A DNA stretch of 20,948 nt from a virus. Below are positions 13,279 through 19,687 of the stretch, piece by piece. The translations under genes and the position numbers were made by a program. How positions within the stretch are numbered: position 1 is the first letter of the stretch; each line of letters starts with the position of its first letter. Under the pieces are notes generated by a model, which worked only from the letters and a program-made list of their open reading frames with translations, did not search any database and had not been told where the DNA came from. The stretch is taken from positions 1 to 20,948 of IMG/VR virus record IMGVR_UViG_3300032236_000821; one strand, given 5' to 3'.

Positions 13279-15183
13279 TTACAGACCGTAGTTGCGTGTC
13301 AAGTCAACAGACAAAGAGTTACCAGAGTTTGCAGCATATGCAGTAACAATGGTGTTCTTTGGACGAGCAACAAGGTTAGTAACTGTGGTAGTACCTGTTA
13401 CGTTAGCAATGGTGAACGTGAATCCACTTACAGCCGCGACTGTTGCATCACCAAGGTTATTGGCTACTGCACCAGAAGTACCGCCACTTAGGTTTACTGT
13501 ATCGCCAACACCAAGGGTGTGTGCAGTAGAGCCTGTGGTGAACTTCCAACCAGTTCCATCTGCTACAGCCGCTGTGACCGATAGGTCAGCAGTGAATGTC
13601 AAGTTACCTGTCTGTAGACCAGCAGCGCGAATCTTCTGGATTGCGTTTGTGGTTGTAAGACCAGTAACTGTAGGAGTGGTGTAAGTAGGTACATAAGCAG
13701 GGTAGCCACTGTCTTGGTTAGTAACACGGTCATGGTTATCCAAACCAGGTACCAAGTAGCTTGATGGGTAAGCATAAGTGTAAGACCAGCCATTGTCAGC
13801 AGCAGTGATGTAAGCAGTACCAGTGAATGTACCAGTGTTCTTAGCAACGCTACCGTATGCGGTAACACCGCTTAGAGCAGGGCTAGACGCAGTGTAGGTA
13901 ATGGTGTAAGTAGTAACAGCAGAAGCAGTTGTAGATGCGGTATTAATCGCAGTTACAGTTCCACCAGTTACACCAGATACGTTAATAACATCGTTAACCG
14001 CAAAACCATGAGGTGCATTGGTTGTGATTGTTACAGACGAAGCGCCAACAGAAATTGCAGAAATTGCAAATACTGGTGCTGGAACGCTGAACGTGTTTGC
14101 ATCAAGAACAGTAGCAGGCTTATCAATTACATTGAAACCAGCAACGCTTGAACTACCAACGCTTACGTTCTGACCTGAAACTAGGTTGTGAGGAGTAGCG
14201 GTTCTGTAGTTAATTGTGCGGGTAGTAGAAATTGTAAAGGCATTTGCTGAAGATACTACGCCAATTGCAGCAGGGTTAACAGTAAGTGTTCCTGTTCCAA
14301 TTGCAGTAATAACACTTCCTGTAGCAAGACCTGTAGCAGTTACACCCATGCCAACACTCACGCCAGCTGTTGCAACTGTGAATGTTACATCACCTTTTGC
14401 ACCAGCAACAGTCGGGGTTTGGCTAGTAGATACACTTGATACAACACCAGTAGCAGCGTTAATAGCCACAGTGTTGATACCATTAATAGCGTACTGCTTA
14501 ACAATTGTACCAACTTTGTTGGTTACAGCTTTTGTAAGAGGGCTGTTAAATACAATGCTTGTAGTACCAGTTGATGCAATTTGTACAGTATCAAAGTTGT
14601 AATCATTAGGAGCAATGCCCTGAATGGTTACAGTTTGACCAGCAACTAGACCATGACCTGTGCCAACAGTGAATGTTACCTGAGTACCATTTGAAGTTAC
14701 GTTGCTAGTTGCAACGCCTACTACACGAAGGTCACCATCAGTAGCATCTTTGTTAGGCTGAATTGGGTTAGTAGCGCCCCACTCGCGGGCAACACGTACG
14801 TTAGTCTGAGCGGTAGTAGGCAACCAAGTGGTGTCCCAAGGACTGTTAGAAACAAGTGACTGTTGGAAAACAGTACCTGAAACAGATGACGAAGACGTAG
14901 AGAACGCGGCTGGAGTCTTAACAGTAAAGATATTAGTACCAGTTACAGAAGCAACAACGGCTGGAGTACCAGCGCCTGTTCCTGAAGTTGGGTCGTAGTT
15001 AAGCCAAGCGTTAGAGAAGCCACTTGTAATAACTGGCTGACCAACAACAAGCTTATGTTCACCAGTAGTTGTGTAAGTAATTACAGCATTTGTGGTGTCA
15101 TTTGAAGCAGTAGCAGACAGTGAAAGTAATGGGTCTGTTACTGGTGGGTTGCTACGTGTGTAGCTACCTGAATCTTGTGCCAT
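13279..15183 (-). CDS. Large repetitive beta-module virion protein (634 aa)
   Basis: The protein is Thr/Val/Ala/Ser/Gly-rich, low in Lys and Cys, and built of repeated modules. The commonest has the core His-x-Leu-Val-x-Gly-Gln-x-Val: GEHKLVVGQPV (41-51), GHGLVAGQTVTIQGI (176-190), PHNLVSGQNVSV (331-342), PHGFAVNDVINVSGV (391-405) and AHTLGVGDTVNLSGG (555-569), each followed by a V-x-x-x...F-T-V strand. This resembles the FCCH-like repeat found in many phage structural proteins. Residues about 265-318 (SVGMGVTATGLATGSVITAI) are a second repeat type. Residues 504-530 (PTVTGLTTTNAIQKIRAAGL) look like a PASTA domain. An AAGGA RBS precedes ATG 15183. It is framed by its own promoter candidate and strong terminator, consistent with an abundant fibre or head-decoration protein. 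The exact role is unknown. Confidence 0.8.
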   Translation of the reverse strand: MAQDSGSYTRSNPPVTDPLLSLSATASNDTTNAVITYTTTGEHKLVVGQPVITSGFSNAWLNYDPTSGTGAGTPAVVASVTGTNIFTVKTPAAFSTSSSSVSGTVFQQSLVSNSPWDTTWLPTTAQTNVRVAREWGATNPIQPNKDATDGDLRVVGVATSNVTSNGTQVTFTVGTGHGLVAGQTVTIQGIAPNDYNFDTVQIASTGTTSIVFNSPLTKAVTNKVGTIVKQYAINGINTVAINAATGVVSSVSTSQTPTVAGAKGDVTFTVATAGVSVGMGVTATGLATGSVITAIGTGTLTVNPAAIGVVSSANAFTISTTRTINYRTATPHNLVSGQNVSVGSSSVAGFNVIDKPATVLDANTFSVPAPVFAISAISVGASSVTITTNAPHGFAVNDVINVSGVTGGTVTAINTASTTASAVTTYTITYTASSPALSGVTAYGSVAKNTGTFTGTAYITAADNGWSYTYAYPSSYLVPGLDNHDRVTNQDSGYPAYVPTYTTPTVTGLTTTNAIQKIRAAGLQTGNLTFTADLSVTAAVADGTGWKFTTGSTAHTLGVGDTVNLSGGTSGAVANNLGDATVAAVSGFTFTIANVTGTTTVTNLVARPKNTIVTAYAANSGNSLSVDLTRNYGL

Positions 15184-15255
15184 GGGTTTTCCTTCCTAGG
15201 CGAGTTAGAGTTATTTTCTTTTAATCACTTCTAAACCACCAATACCTAATGGCGC

Positions 15256-15282
15256 AGTATAAAGTTATTTTACATATATCAA
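15256..15282 (-). promoter_or_regulatory. Candidate promoter for the 634-aa gene
   Basis: In the 176-base gap before the gene, the minus strand reads TTGATA (15277-15282), a 15-base spacer and TATACT (15256-15261), 5/6 and 5/6 to consensus. The spacer is shorter than ideal. The gap also holds a 6-bp dyad (CTAGTC-TATAAT-GACTAG, 15332-15349), and no gene. Confidence 0.45.
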
Positions 15283-15331
15283 GTACCAGATTGTATTACT
15301 ACTACATGCTCATCGCATAGCGACTTTTTGG

Positions 15332-15349
15332 CTAGTCTATAATGACTAG
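15332..15349. repeat. Small inverted repeat after the basic-protein cassette
   Basis: CTAGTC (15332-15337) and GACTAG (15344-15349) form a 6-bp stem with a 6-base loop, about 10 bases past the stop of the 88-aa gene. There is no T tract on the minus strand, so it is at best a weak end signal for the long upstream operon. Confidence 0.3.
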
Positions 15350-15359
15350 TATGAGTCTA

Positions 15360-15626
15360 TCACCATTTGACTTTGTTAGCCCAATAAGCCGCAGACATTT
15401 TTCCCTTGGCAATATTCTTAGCATGGCGGGCTTTAAATGCCTCATTACGCTTTGAGCCATCAGGAGAACCTTTAACACCCTTTTGCCCAAAATGAATAGT
15501 TTTAACCTTGTCACCTTCTTTAGCTACAACAACGTGTGATTTAGTTGGGTGATTAGGAGTAGCCTTAGGCTTGTTGTATCCAGATACACCAGCACGTACT
15601 AAACGTGGGTCTTTCTGTGTAGCCAT
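15360..15626 (-). CDS. Small basic protein (88 aa), conserved-looking
   Basis: A Lys/Arg/His-rich protein with distinctive segments: GYNKPKATPNHPTKSHVVVA (residues 16-35), KVKTIHFGQKGVKGSP (40-55), then FKARHAKNIAKGKMSAAYWA (64-83). I recall this arrangement (KSHVVVAKEGDKVK-x-I-x-FG-Q...FKARHAKNI) from unannotated small proteins of many aquatic phages, but I cannot give a family name. The start overlaps the stop of the 36-aa gene (TAATG), making it the last gene of the long cassette. The high positive charge suggests contact with DNA or RNA, possibly packaged in the virion; this is inference. Confidence 0.8.
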   Translation of the reverse strand: MATQKDPRLVRAGVSGYNKPKATPNHPTKSHVVVAKEGDKVKTIHFGQKGVKGSPDGSKRNEAFKARHAKNIAKGKMSAAYWANKVKW

Positions 15627-15736
15627 TACTTCTTCCCCTTTTTAACTACCTTCTTAGCAAACTTCTTATTAGCAGCCGCTAGAGTCTTTTGACCATGCTT
15701 ATTCTTAGGCTGCTTACAGCCACATGTTGCACACAT
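15626..15736 (-). CDS. 36-aa basic protein with CxxCxC motif
   Basis: A 36-residue frame starting MCATCGCKQPKNKHGQ and continuing to a Lys-rich end (KKFAKKVVKKGKK). Cys2, Cys5 and Cys7, with His14, could hold a metal ion. It fits exactly between its neighbours: ATG one base after the upstream TAG (TAGTATG) and TAA overlapping the downstream ATG (TAATG). The same junction types occur throughout this cassette, which is the main evidence that it is translated. Function is unknown; the charge pattern suggests nucleic-acid binding. Confidence 0.7.
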   Translation of the reverse strand: MCATCGCKQPKNKHGQKTLAAANKKFAKKVVKKGKK

Positions 15737-15737
15737 A

Positions 15738-15971
15738 CTACTTACCCTTCTTATGTGGATTGGCTTTGTGCCATTTTTTAGTAGCAGATACGCCAGCCTT
15801 AACGGTCTTAGCGCCTGCTTTTTTGGTTAAATCAATTTTATCGTATTTGCCATTTTGCTTCTTAGAACCAGCATGGTCAACAACAACATCGCCTTTTTTA
15901 TCTTTATACACACGATGCACCTTGCCTGAAACCTTAATGGTGGCAGGGTTTTCCTTTTTCTTCTCAGCCAT
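15738..15971 (-). CDS. Small lysine-rich protein (77 aa)
   Basis: Very basic: MAEKKKENPATIKVSGKVHR, then VYKDKKGDVVVDHAG, then a Lys-rich C-terminal half ending TKKWHKANPHKKGK. The centre has an alternating Val/Lys/Asp pattern like a small beta hairpin or SH3-like fold, but no family is recognised. The start overlaps the upstream TAA (TAATG) and the stop is one base from the next ATG. A DNA- or RNA-binding role is inferred from charge only. Confidence 0.75.
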   Translation of the reverse strand: MAEKKKENPATIKVSGKVHRVYKDKKGDVVVDHAGSKKQNGKYDKIDLTKKAGAKTVKAGVSATKKWHKANPHKKGK

Positions 15972-16132
15972 TACTTTTTCTTCTTCTTAGCGGCGTTCAT
16001 ATTGTCTACAAGATTAGGATAAGGACGACCAGCAGCCTTAGCAGATGCTTTAGCCGATGCCTTCTTCTTAGGGCTGAGCTTCTTATCTTTTTTGGTGGGG
16101 TCTGGTTTTTCCCAGACTTCTTTCTTTGCCAT
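15971..16132 (-). CDS. Tiny lysine/alanine-rich protein (53 aa)
   Basis: Start ATG 16132 (MAKKEVWEKPDPTKKDKK) is chosen because AAGGA lies 7 bases upstream; the longer frame to 16210 would overlap most of the previous gene. The middle is Lys/Ala/Ser-rich (SPKKKASAKASAKAAG), then comes PYPNLVDNMNAAKKKKK. The composition resembles histone-H1-like tails and condensing peptides. It joins the next gene by TAATG. Function is unknown. Confidence 0.7.
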   Translation of the reverse strand: MAKKEVWEKPDPTKKDKKLSPKKKASAKASAKAAGRPYPNLVDNMNAAKKKKK

Positions 16133-16142
16133 GTTATATTCC

Positions 16143-16301
16143 TTAACTTTGGTGTTCACCGTTTGGTCCACGACCAGGTGCAGTATAACTAAGTATACTA
16201 GGACTTTCATTTGGATTCATTGGTAACTTACGCATACCAAAACGGGAGTCCCGAACCGTAATAGGCTCTGGAACAGCCTCAGAGAAGATTTTAGAGCGCA
16301 T
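16143..16301 (-). CDS. Tiny protein (52 aa)
   Basis: A complete 52-codon frame (MRSKIFSEAVPEPITVRDSR ... NESPSILSYTAPGRGPNGEH) that exactly fills an apparent gap. Its ATG overlaps the TAA of the 61-aa gene (TAATG), and its TAA lies 10 bases before the next ATG, partly within that gene's RBS. It is Pro/Ser/Arg-containing without a hydrophobic segment. No family is recognised. The evidence for translation is the junction geometry. Confidence 0.65.
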   Translation of the reverse strand: MRSKIFSEAVPEPITVRDSRFGMRKLPMNPNESPSILSYTAPGRGPNGEHQS

Positions 16302-16486
16302 TACTTATCCCACCTATCCCACTGTGCCGCTTGGGTAGGAATGCCTCTAATACCCCCTGTGACCTTTGTAATAGCATCACGGAAGTCTCTTGGTCTAGAC
16401 GCAGCCCTATTTTGCAAATAACGGGCTGTTGCCTGTTGTTCAAGGCTAGAGTTTGGCTGAAGATTGTTAGTTTTTTTCTTTGGCAT
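16301..16486 (-). CDS. Small basic protein (61 aa)
   Basis: The true start is most likely ATG 16486 (MPKKKTNNLQPNSSLEQQAT), one base after the upstream TAG (TAGTATG), with GGAGGG about 9 bases upstream. A longer frame to 16645 is an out-of-frame reading of the neighbouring gene. The protein continues ARYLQNRAASRPRDFRDAIT and ends QAAQWDRWDK. No family is recognised. It may be a minor virion component like its neighbours. Confidence 0.7.
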   Translation of the reverse strand: MPKKKTNNLQPNSSLEQQATARYLQNRAASRPRDFRDAITKVTGGIRGIPTQAAQWDRWDK

Positions 16487-16487
16487 A

Positions 16488-17213
16488 CTAACTACCCTCC
16501 GAGTATGAGCCGCCTTCACCAGGTCCTTTACCAGCACGGCGGGTATCCATCTCTTTATCTTGAGCAGAAGGAGTATTCCACTCAGCAGCACGAGCCGCTC
16601 CAACCTTCTTAGTAGTCTTTGTAGCAGATGCCTGCTGAGCAACAAGTAACTGGTTTGGAGTAAACGTCATTTCTCCAGCCTGTGGGAACTGAGAAGGCTC
16701 AGTACGAGAAGCAGTCTTTGTCTTATTATTAGTTGCGGGCTTTGCTTTGTGACCTGGGCGTTCTTTCTCCAGTTCAGCCATTCGTTTTGCTTTTGCAGCC
16801 TTACTGCCCTTTTCTTCTTCACGCTTATCCGCTGCAGTTTGGCGTGCCTTAGTATCTCTACGGGCGTTAGTCTTCTTGCCTCTGTCTAGTTTAAGAGACT
16901 CTCCTGTGGCGTGCTCTCTATCCTGACGACCGCCTTCTCGTTTTGCGGTATCTAATTTGATGGCTTCGCCTGTGGCATGTTCTCTATCATGCATCTTTAG
17001 GGCAGTCTTAAAGATGCCCTCTCTAGCACGAATGTCTGCGTGGAAAAGTTTTTGCTTATCCTCATTCTCTAACTCAGCAACAGACTTTCCTTCACCATTT
17101 TCTTTCTTCTTCTTCTTTTTCTTAGTTCTAACCATGCCATACAAGACACCAGCAGCCCGCGCGTTAGCGGTTGGTATCTTCATATTATTAAGATTGCTAG
17201 CATCATCAGCCAT
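16488..17213 (-). CDS. Highly charged protein with a 22-residue tandem repeat (241 aa)
   Basis: Start ATG 17213 (MADDASNLNNMKIPTANARA) follows AGGAG by 5 bases; the longer frame to 17264 is rejected. A run of seven Lys occurs at about residues 31-37. Residues 76-97 and 98-119 are two copies of a 22-residue unit starting DREHATGE-x-x-KLD, which look like a helical, coiled-coil-prone repeat. Lys/Arg/Glu-rich sequence continues to about residue 160, followed by a Thr/Gln-rich section (GEMTFTPNQLLVAQQASATK) and a Gly/Ser/Glu C-terminus. It looks like an extended scaffold-like or internal virion protein. No family is recognised. It sits between the HNH gene and the small basic genes. Confidence 0.75.
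   Translation of the reverse strand: MADDASNLNNMKIPTANARAAGVLYGMVRTKKKKKKKENGEGKSVAELENEDKQKLFHADIRAREGIFKTALKMHDREHATGEAIKLDTAKREGGRQDREHATGESLKLDRGKKTNARRDTKARQTAADKREEEKGSKAAKAKRMAELEKERPGHKAKPATNNKTKTASRTEPSQFPQAGEMTFTPNQLLVAQQASATKTTKKVGAARAAEWNTPSAQDKEMDTRRAGKGPGEGGSYSEGS
16857..16988 (-). repeat. Two tandem copies of a 66-bp coding repeat
   Basis: The 66-bp units 16988-16923 and 16922-16857 encode the two DREHATGE-x-x-KLD repeats. The DNA copies have diverged at many codons, so this is an old duplication within the gene rather than a recent one. Confidence 0.7.
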
Positions 17214-17226
17214 GATAACTCCTAAA

Positions 17227-17535
17227 TTATTTCTTTTTCTTAGGGGTAGCTTTTTTACCCGCACGACGTTTATTTTCTTTGGCTACGTTCTTGGAGTGAC
17301 TCATAGCCTGTAGGTTTGACTGGCTATCGTGACCTTTACGCCCGCCATTGTCTTTGTGGTCTACATCGGTGTTTTTAGACAGTTTCTTACCTGTCTTTTC
17401 TTCATAGTCAACACGTGCTTTATTACTGGAGGTAGTAACCCATTTACCGTTTACTTTTTTCTTGTAAACGTAAATAGGACGACCACCATTTTGAGAGGAG
17501 CCCTTATAAGGACCAAACTTTTTAACCTCAGCCAT
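17227..17535 (-). CDS. HNH endonuclease-like protein (102 aa)
   Basis: The HNH pattern is NTDVDHKDNGGRKGHDSQSN followed by LQAMSHSKN: Asp59-His60, Asn74, and His80 with Asn83. The usual metal-binding Cys pairs are missing, as in many short phage HNH proteins. The N-terminus has PIYVYKKKVNGKWV, a basic beta-hairpin-like stretch that may contact DNA. The C-terminus is Lys-rich. It overlaps the hydrolase gene by TAATG. Phage HNH proteins often assist packaging or act as homing nucleases; here the gene is in the basic-protein cassette, 6 kb from terminase, so its job is unclear. Confidence 0.8.
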   Translation of the reverse strand: MAEVKKFGPYKGSSQNGGRPIYVYKKKVNGKWVTTSSNKARVDYEEKTGKKLSKNTDVDHKDNGGRKGHDSQSNLQAMSHSKNVAKENKRRAGKKATPKKKK

Positions 17536-18131
17536 TACATGATTCTCGCAGACTGTAGAGTAGTTCCAATAGTTTTGTTATCAGTAAATTGCTTACTTGC
17601 ATTAGGGTTTCCTGATGCGCCACCCGCGCTACCAGTATTACCTACTCCACCATTAGGTACAAGATTTGGAGCAATGTAGTCTTTACCAGCAGAGCTTTTA
17701 TCAAAGTTAACACGGGCATAGCCACCTTTTCGGTCAGTTCTAACCATACTAGACCAGCCTAGGAACTGACCAGAACCTTTTCCACCCCATACCTGGTCGT
17801 ATCGAACCTTGCCTACCTTATTACCCTGGGCATCAGTAGAGTATACATAACCATTTCCAGCAGAAATTGCTACGTGACCATGACCAGTTTTGCCACCAGC
17901 ATAAAAGACTGGTACGCCAGCAGGAGGGGCAGAGGTCCTAACCCACTTTTTCTTGCTAGCATCATTATACCATTGTTTAGCATCATCGTAGTTTCCGCTT
18001 CTGCCATTTAACAGGTCTTCTTGGACAAACTGAGCACACATGGTTGAGTCATGGTTAGTACCCATCCACTTCTGTGTTCTTGCTAAAGCAGAATTAGGGT
18101 CAATACCTTTTGAGTAATCTGGGTCAGTCAT
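17535..18131 (-). CDS. CHAP/NlpC-like cysteine peptidoglycan hydrolase (198 aa)
   Basis: Catalytic-type Cys32 in TMCAQFVQEDLL and His86 in KTGHGHVAISAGNGYVY, with YSTD (Ser98, Asp100) as a possible third catalytic position. PAGVPVFYAGG before the His segment and FLGWSSM at the end of the domain are typical of CHAP/NlpC-P60 folds that cut peptide bonds in peptidoglycan. The domain covers about residues 10-130. The rest is Gly/Asn/Ser-rich (SAGGASGNPNASK) and likely flexible, with no recognisable cell-wall-binding domain. It overlaps both neighbours by TAATG. It could be the endolysin or a virion-associated lysin for DNA entry; its place in a virion-like cassette, away from the holin-like gene, slightly favours the latter. 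Confidence 0.8.
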   Translation of the reverse strand: MTDPDYSKGIDPNSALARTQKWMGTNHDSTMCAQFVQEDLLNGRSGNYDDAKQWYNDASKKKWVRTSAPPAGVPVFYAGGKTGHGHVAISAGNGYVYSTDAQGNKVGKVRYDQVWGGKGSGQFLGWSSMVRTDRKGGYARVNFDKSSAGKDYIAPNLVPNGGVGNTGSAGGASGNPNASKQFTDNKTIGTTLQSARIM

Positions 18132-19549
18132 TAGTAAATCCTAGGTACATATAGTTGTTGTTGACCAACACTTAAGTCTAAATGCGGCTTTGGCTTCGGC
18201 TTCTTTTCCTCTGGAAACTCTGGAGGTGGAGGTGGTAACTTATTACCTGGGTCTTCTGGAGTGCCCGCTGTTCCAGGAAGAGGTACTAAAGGTGGAATAA
18301 CTGGAGTGGTAGCAGAAGCACTAGCGCTTGGAGAAACGCTAGGCTGTGGGCTAGCCGAACGTTCTGGAGCAGAAGGTCTACTGGTTTTAGGGCTAGGTGT
18401 AGGTAGTATTTCAGGTTTAATAGTCGGTTTAGGTGTAGCAGTCCTACTAGGGGTAGGACTTACAGAAGGTGTAGGAGCAGGGCTCTTAGTAGGTTTAGGA
18501 ATAATAGGCTCACCAGTACGCTTAGGGACAGGGCTTTTTGTTGGCGCTGGAGTAGGAACCACTGGTGGTACTACAGGAACTGGTGTTTTCTTTGGCGCAG
18601 GAGTAGTCTCTGGCTTTGGAGGAATCGGAGGAACTACTGGTTTAATAGTTGGTCCAGGAGTAGGAACTGCTGGAACTGGGGTTTCCTTCGGTATTGGCGT
18701 TTTCTTTGGAATTGGCTTCTTGGGAGGTTTACGAGGCTTAGTTGGGTCATGGTAAGGCTTAGGTTCTCTAGCAGGACCTGGGGTTGGTCGTGTAAATGGT
18801 TGTTCACCTGGCTTCTTAATTGGCTTTTCACCTGGTCGTGTAAATGGCTTTGTAATTGGTTTTGTTCTTGTAGGCGCAAGAGTTTTAGGCTCGACTGTAG
18901 TTGGGTTAATTTTTGCGCCTCTTGGAGTAGCCGCATCTGGGGCATCATGTACTAAGTCTTCAAGCCACTTCTCAGCAGTATTAAACCCCTTTGACACTGC
19001 ATTTACGGCTTCACGAGCGTGTACAGTAATAGTAGGAGCAATAAGATGTTCCCCAGCCTCTATAGCTTTCTTACCTACTGCGCCAACAACTTTTCCAACA
19101 GGTAAAACGTTTACAAGGTCTAGACCCATTTGACCCCAGCTTTCTCCACCACCAGCCTGTTCGTAAGGGTCTTTTGCCTTGGTGTTCGTTGATAAATCAT
19201 TCTGAACTACATAACTAGCAAGTTTACCTAGTCTAGTAACACTTCTACCTGATTCAACTGCCGCACCAAATAATGGGTTCATAGAAGCAATTTGGTCACC
19301 TAAACTGCCTTGTGGCTTCCCCATATCCGCAGCATTTTGTTTAGCGCTTTTTGCCCAAGGTGGTTTAACTGGAGCAGGTCCTGGAGTAAAAGTTGGCTTA
19401 GGTGCTTTACTAGCTTTTGCTCTAGCATTGTTATCAGCGGTATTACCAATGTTTCCACCAACACCGTGGAAGTTAGCACCAACACCAGAATATAGGCTAC
19501 CAGCGTCAAAAGAGCTATTGCGTTTGCCCTTTTTCTTAGGAGTTGACAC
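18131..19549 (-). CDS. Proline-rich virion protein (472 aa)
   Basis: The start GTG 19549 shares its first base with the TAG of the 45-aa gene (TAGTG), with AAGGA ten bases upstream. The N-terminal 200 residues include a Lys-rich start (STPKKKGKRNSSF), a Gly/Asn section and a partly hydrophobic helical part (LDLVNVLPVGKVVGAVGKKAIEAG; EKWLEDLVHDAP). Residues about 220-455 are an extended low-complexity region of Pro with Thr, Lys, Ser and Val (motifs such as KPFTRPGEKPIKKPGEQP and TPSPSRTATPKP), which should form a stiff rod-like stalk. The last 17 residues (HLDLSVGQQQLYVPRIY) are an ordered-looking tip. A stalk or internal virion protein is likely by context; no enzymatic motif is seen. Confidence 0.75.
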   Translation of the reverse strand: MSTPKKKGKRNSSFDAGSLYSGVGANFHGVGGNIGNTADNNARAKASKAPKPTFTPGPAPVKPPWAKSAKQNAADMGKPQGSLGDQIASMNPLFGAAVESGRSVTRLGKLASYVVQNDLSTNTKAKDPYEQAGGGESWGQMGLDLVNVLPVGKVVGAVGKKAIEAGEHLIAPTITVHAREAVNAVSKGFNTAEKWLEDLVHDAPDAATPRGAKINPTTVEPKTLAPTRTKPITKPFTRPGEKPIKKPGEQPFTRPTPGPAREPKPYHDPTKPRKPPKKPIPKKTPIPKETPVPAVPTPGPTIKPVVPPIPPKPETTPAPKKTPVPVVPPVVPTPAPTKSPVPKRTGEPIIPKPTKSPAPTPSVSPTPSRTATPKPTIKPEILPTPSPKTSRPSAPERSASPQPSVSPSASASATTPVIPPLVPLPGTAGTPEDPGNKLPPPPPEFPEEKKPKPKPHLDLSVGQQQLYVPRIY

Positions 19550-19686
19550 TACGCACCAGTCCTTCTAATTGCGCCTAAAGCATTCTGTCCTAGGCTATAG
19601 CGACCGTAAGAAGGTCGTGGACCAGAGAACATACCAACGTTGATATTTCTAAATTGTACATTAGAATTACGCGAAAAAATAGGCAT
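19549..19686 (-). CDS. Small basic protein (45 aa)
   Basis: A complete frame, MPIFSRNSNVQFRNINVGMF then SGPRPSYGRYSLGQNALGAI and RRTGA, filling the apparent gap between two larger genes. The ATG lies one base after the upstream TAG (TAGTATG) and the TAG shares its G with the downstream GTG. It is Arg/Asn/Ser-rich with aromatic residues and no transmembrane segment. No family is recognised. The junction geometry, the same as throughout this cassette, supports translation. Confidence 0.65.
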   Translation of the reverse strand: MPIFSRNSNVQFRNINVGMFSGPRPSYGRYSLGQNALGAIRRTGA

Positions 19687-19687
19687 A

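Noticed and set aside
13292-13684. Plus-strand 130-codon frame, and a similar one at 14216-14602
   Set aside because: Both are antisense to the repeat-rich 634-aa gene, whose Thr/Val/Ala bias keeps the other strand open.
15315-15343. Perfect TATAAT on the plus strand at 15338-15343
   Set aside because: The -35 position 17 bases upstream (GCATAG) is poor, the box is the loop of a dyad, and no plus-strand gene follows.
17095-17125. Long A/G-rich run coding for seven lysines, as a possible frameshift site
   Set aside because: The zero frame continues into a plausible long protein, and no overlapping frame gives a sensible fusion.
16957-17313. Plus-strand 118-codon frame with a Phe-rich stretch that looks like a membrane segment
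   Set aside because: The Phe run is the complement of the Lys run in the 241-aa gene; it crosses two minus-strand genes and has no RBS.
18261-18755. Plus-strand 164-codon glycine/valine-rich frame
   Set aside because: It is the antisense of the proline-rich gene; Pro codons (CCN) read as Gly (GGN) on the other strand. No RBS and no neighbour on that strand.
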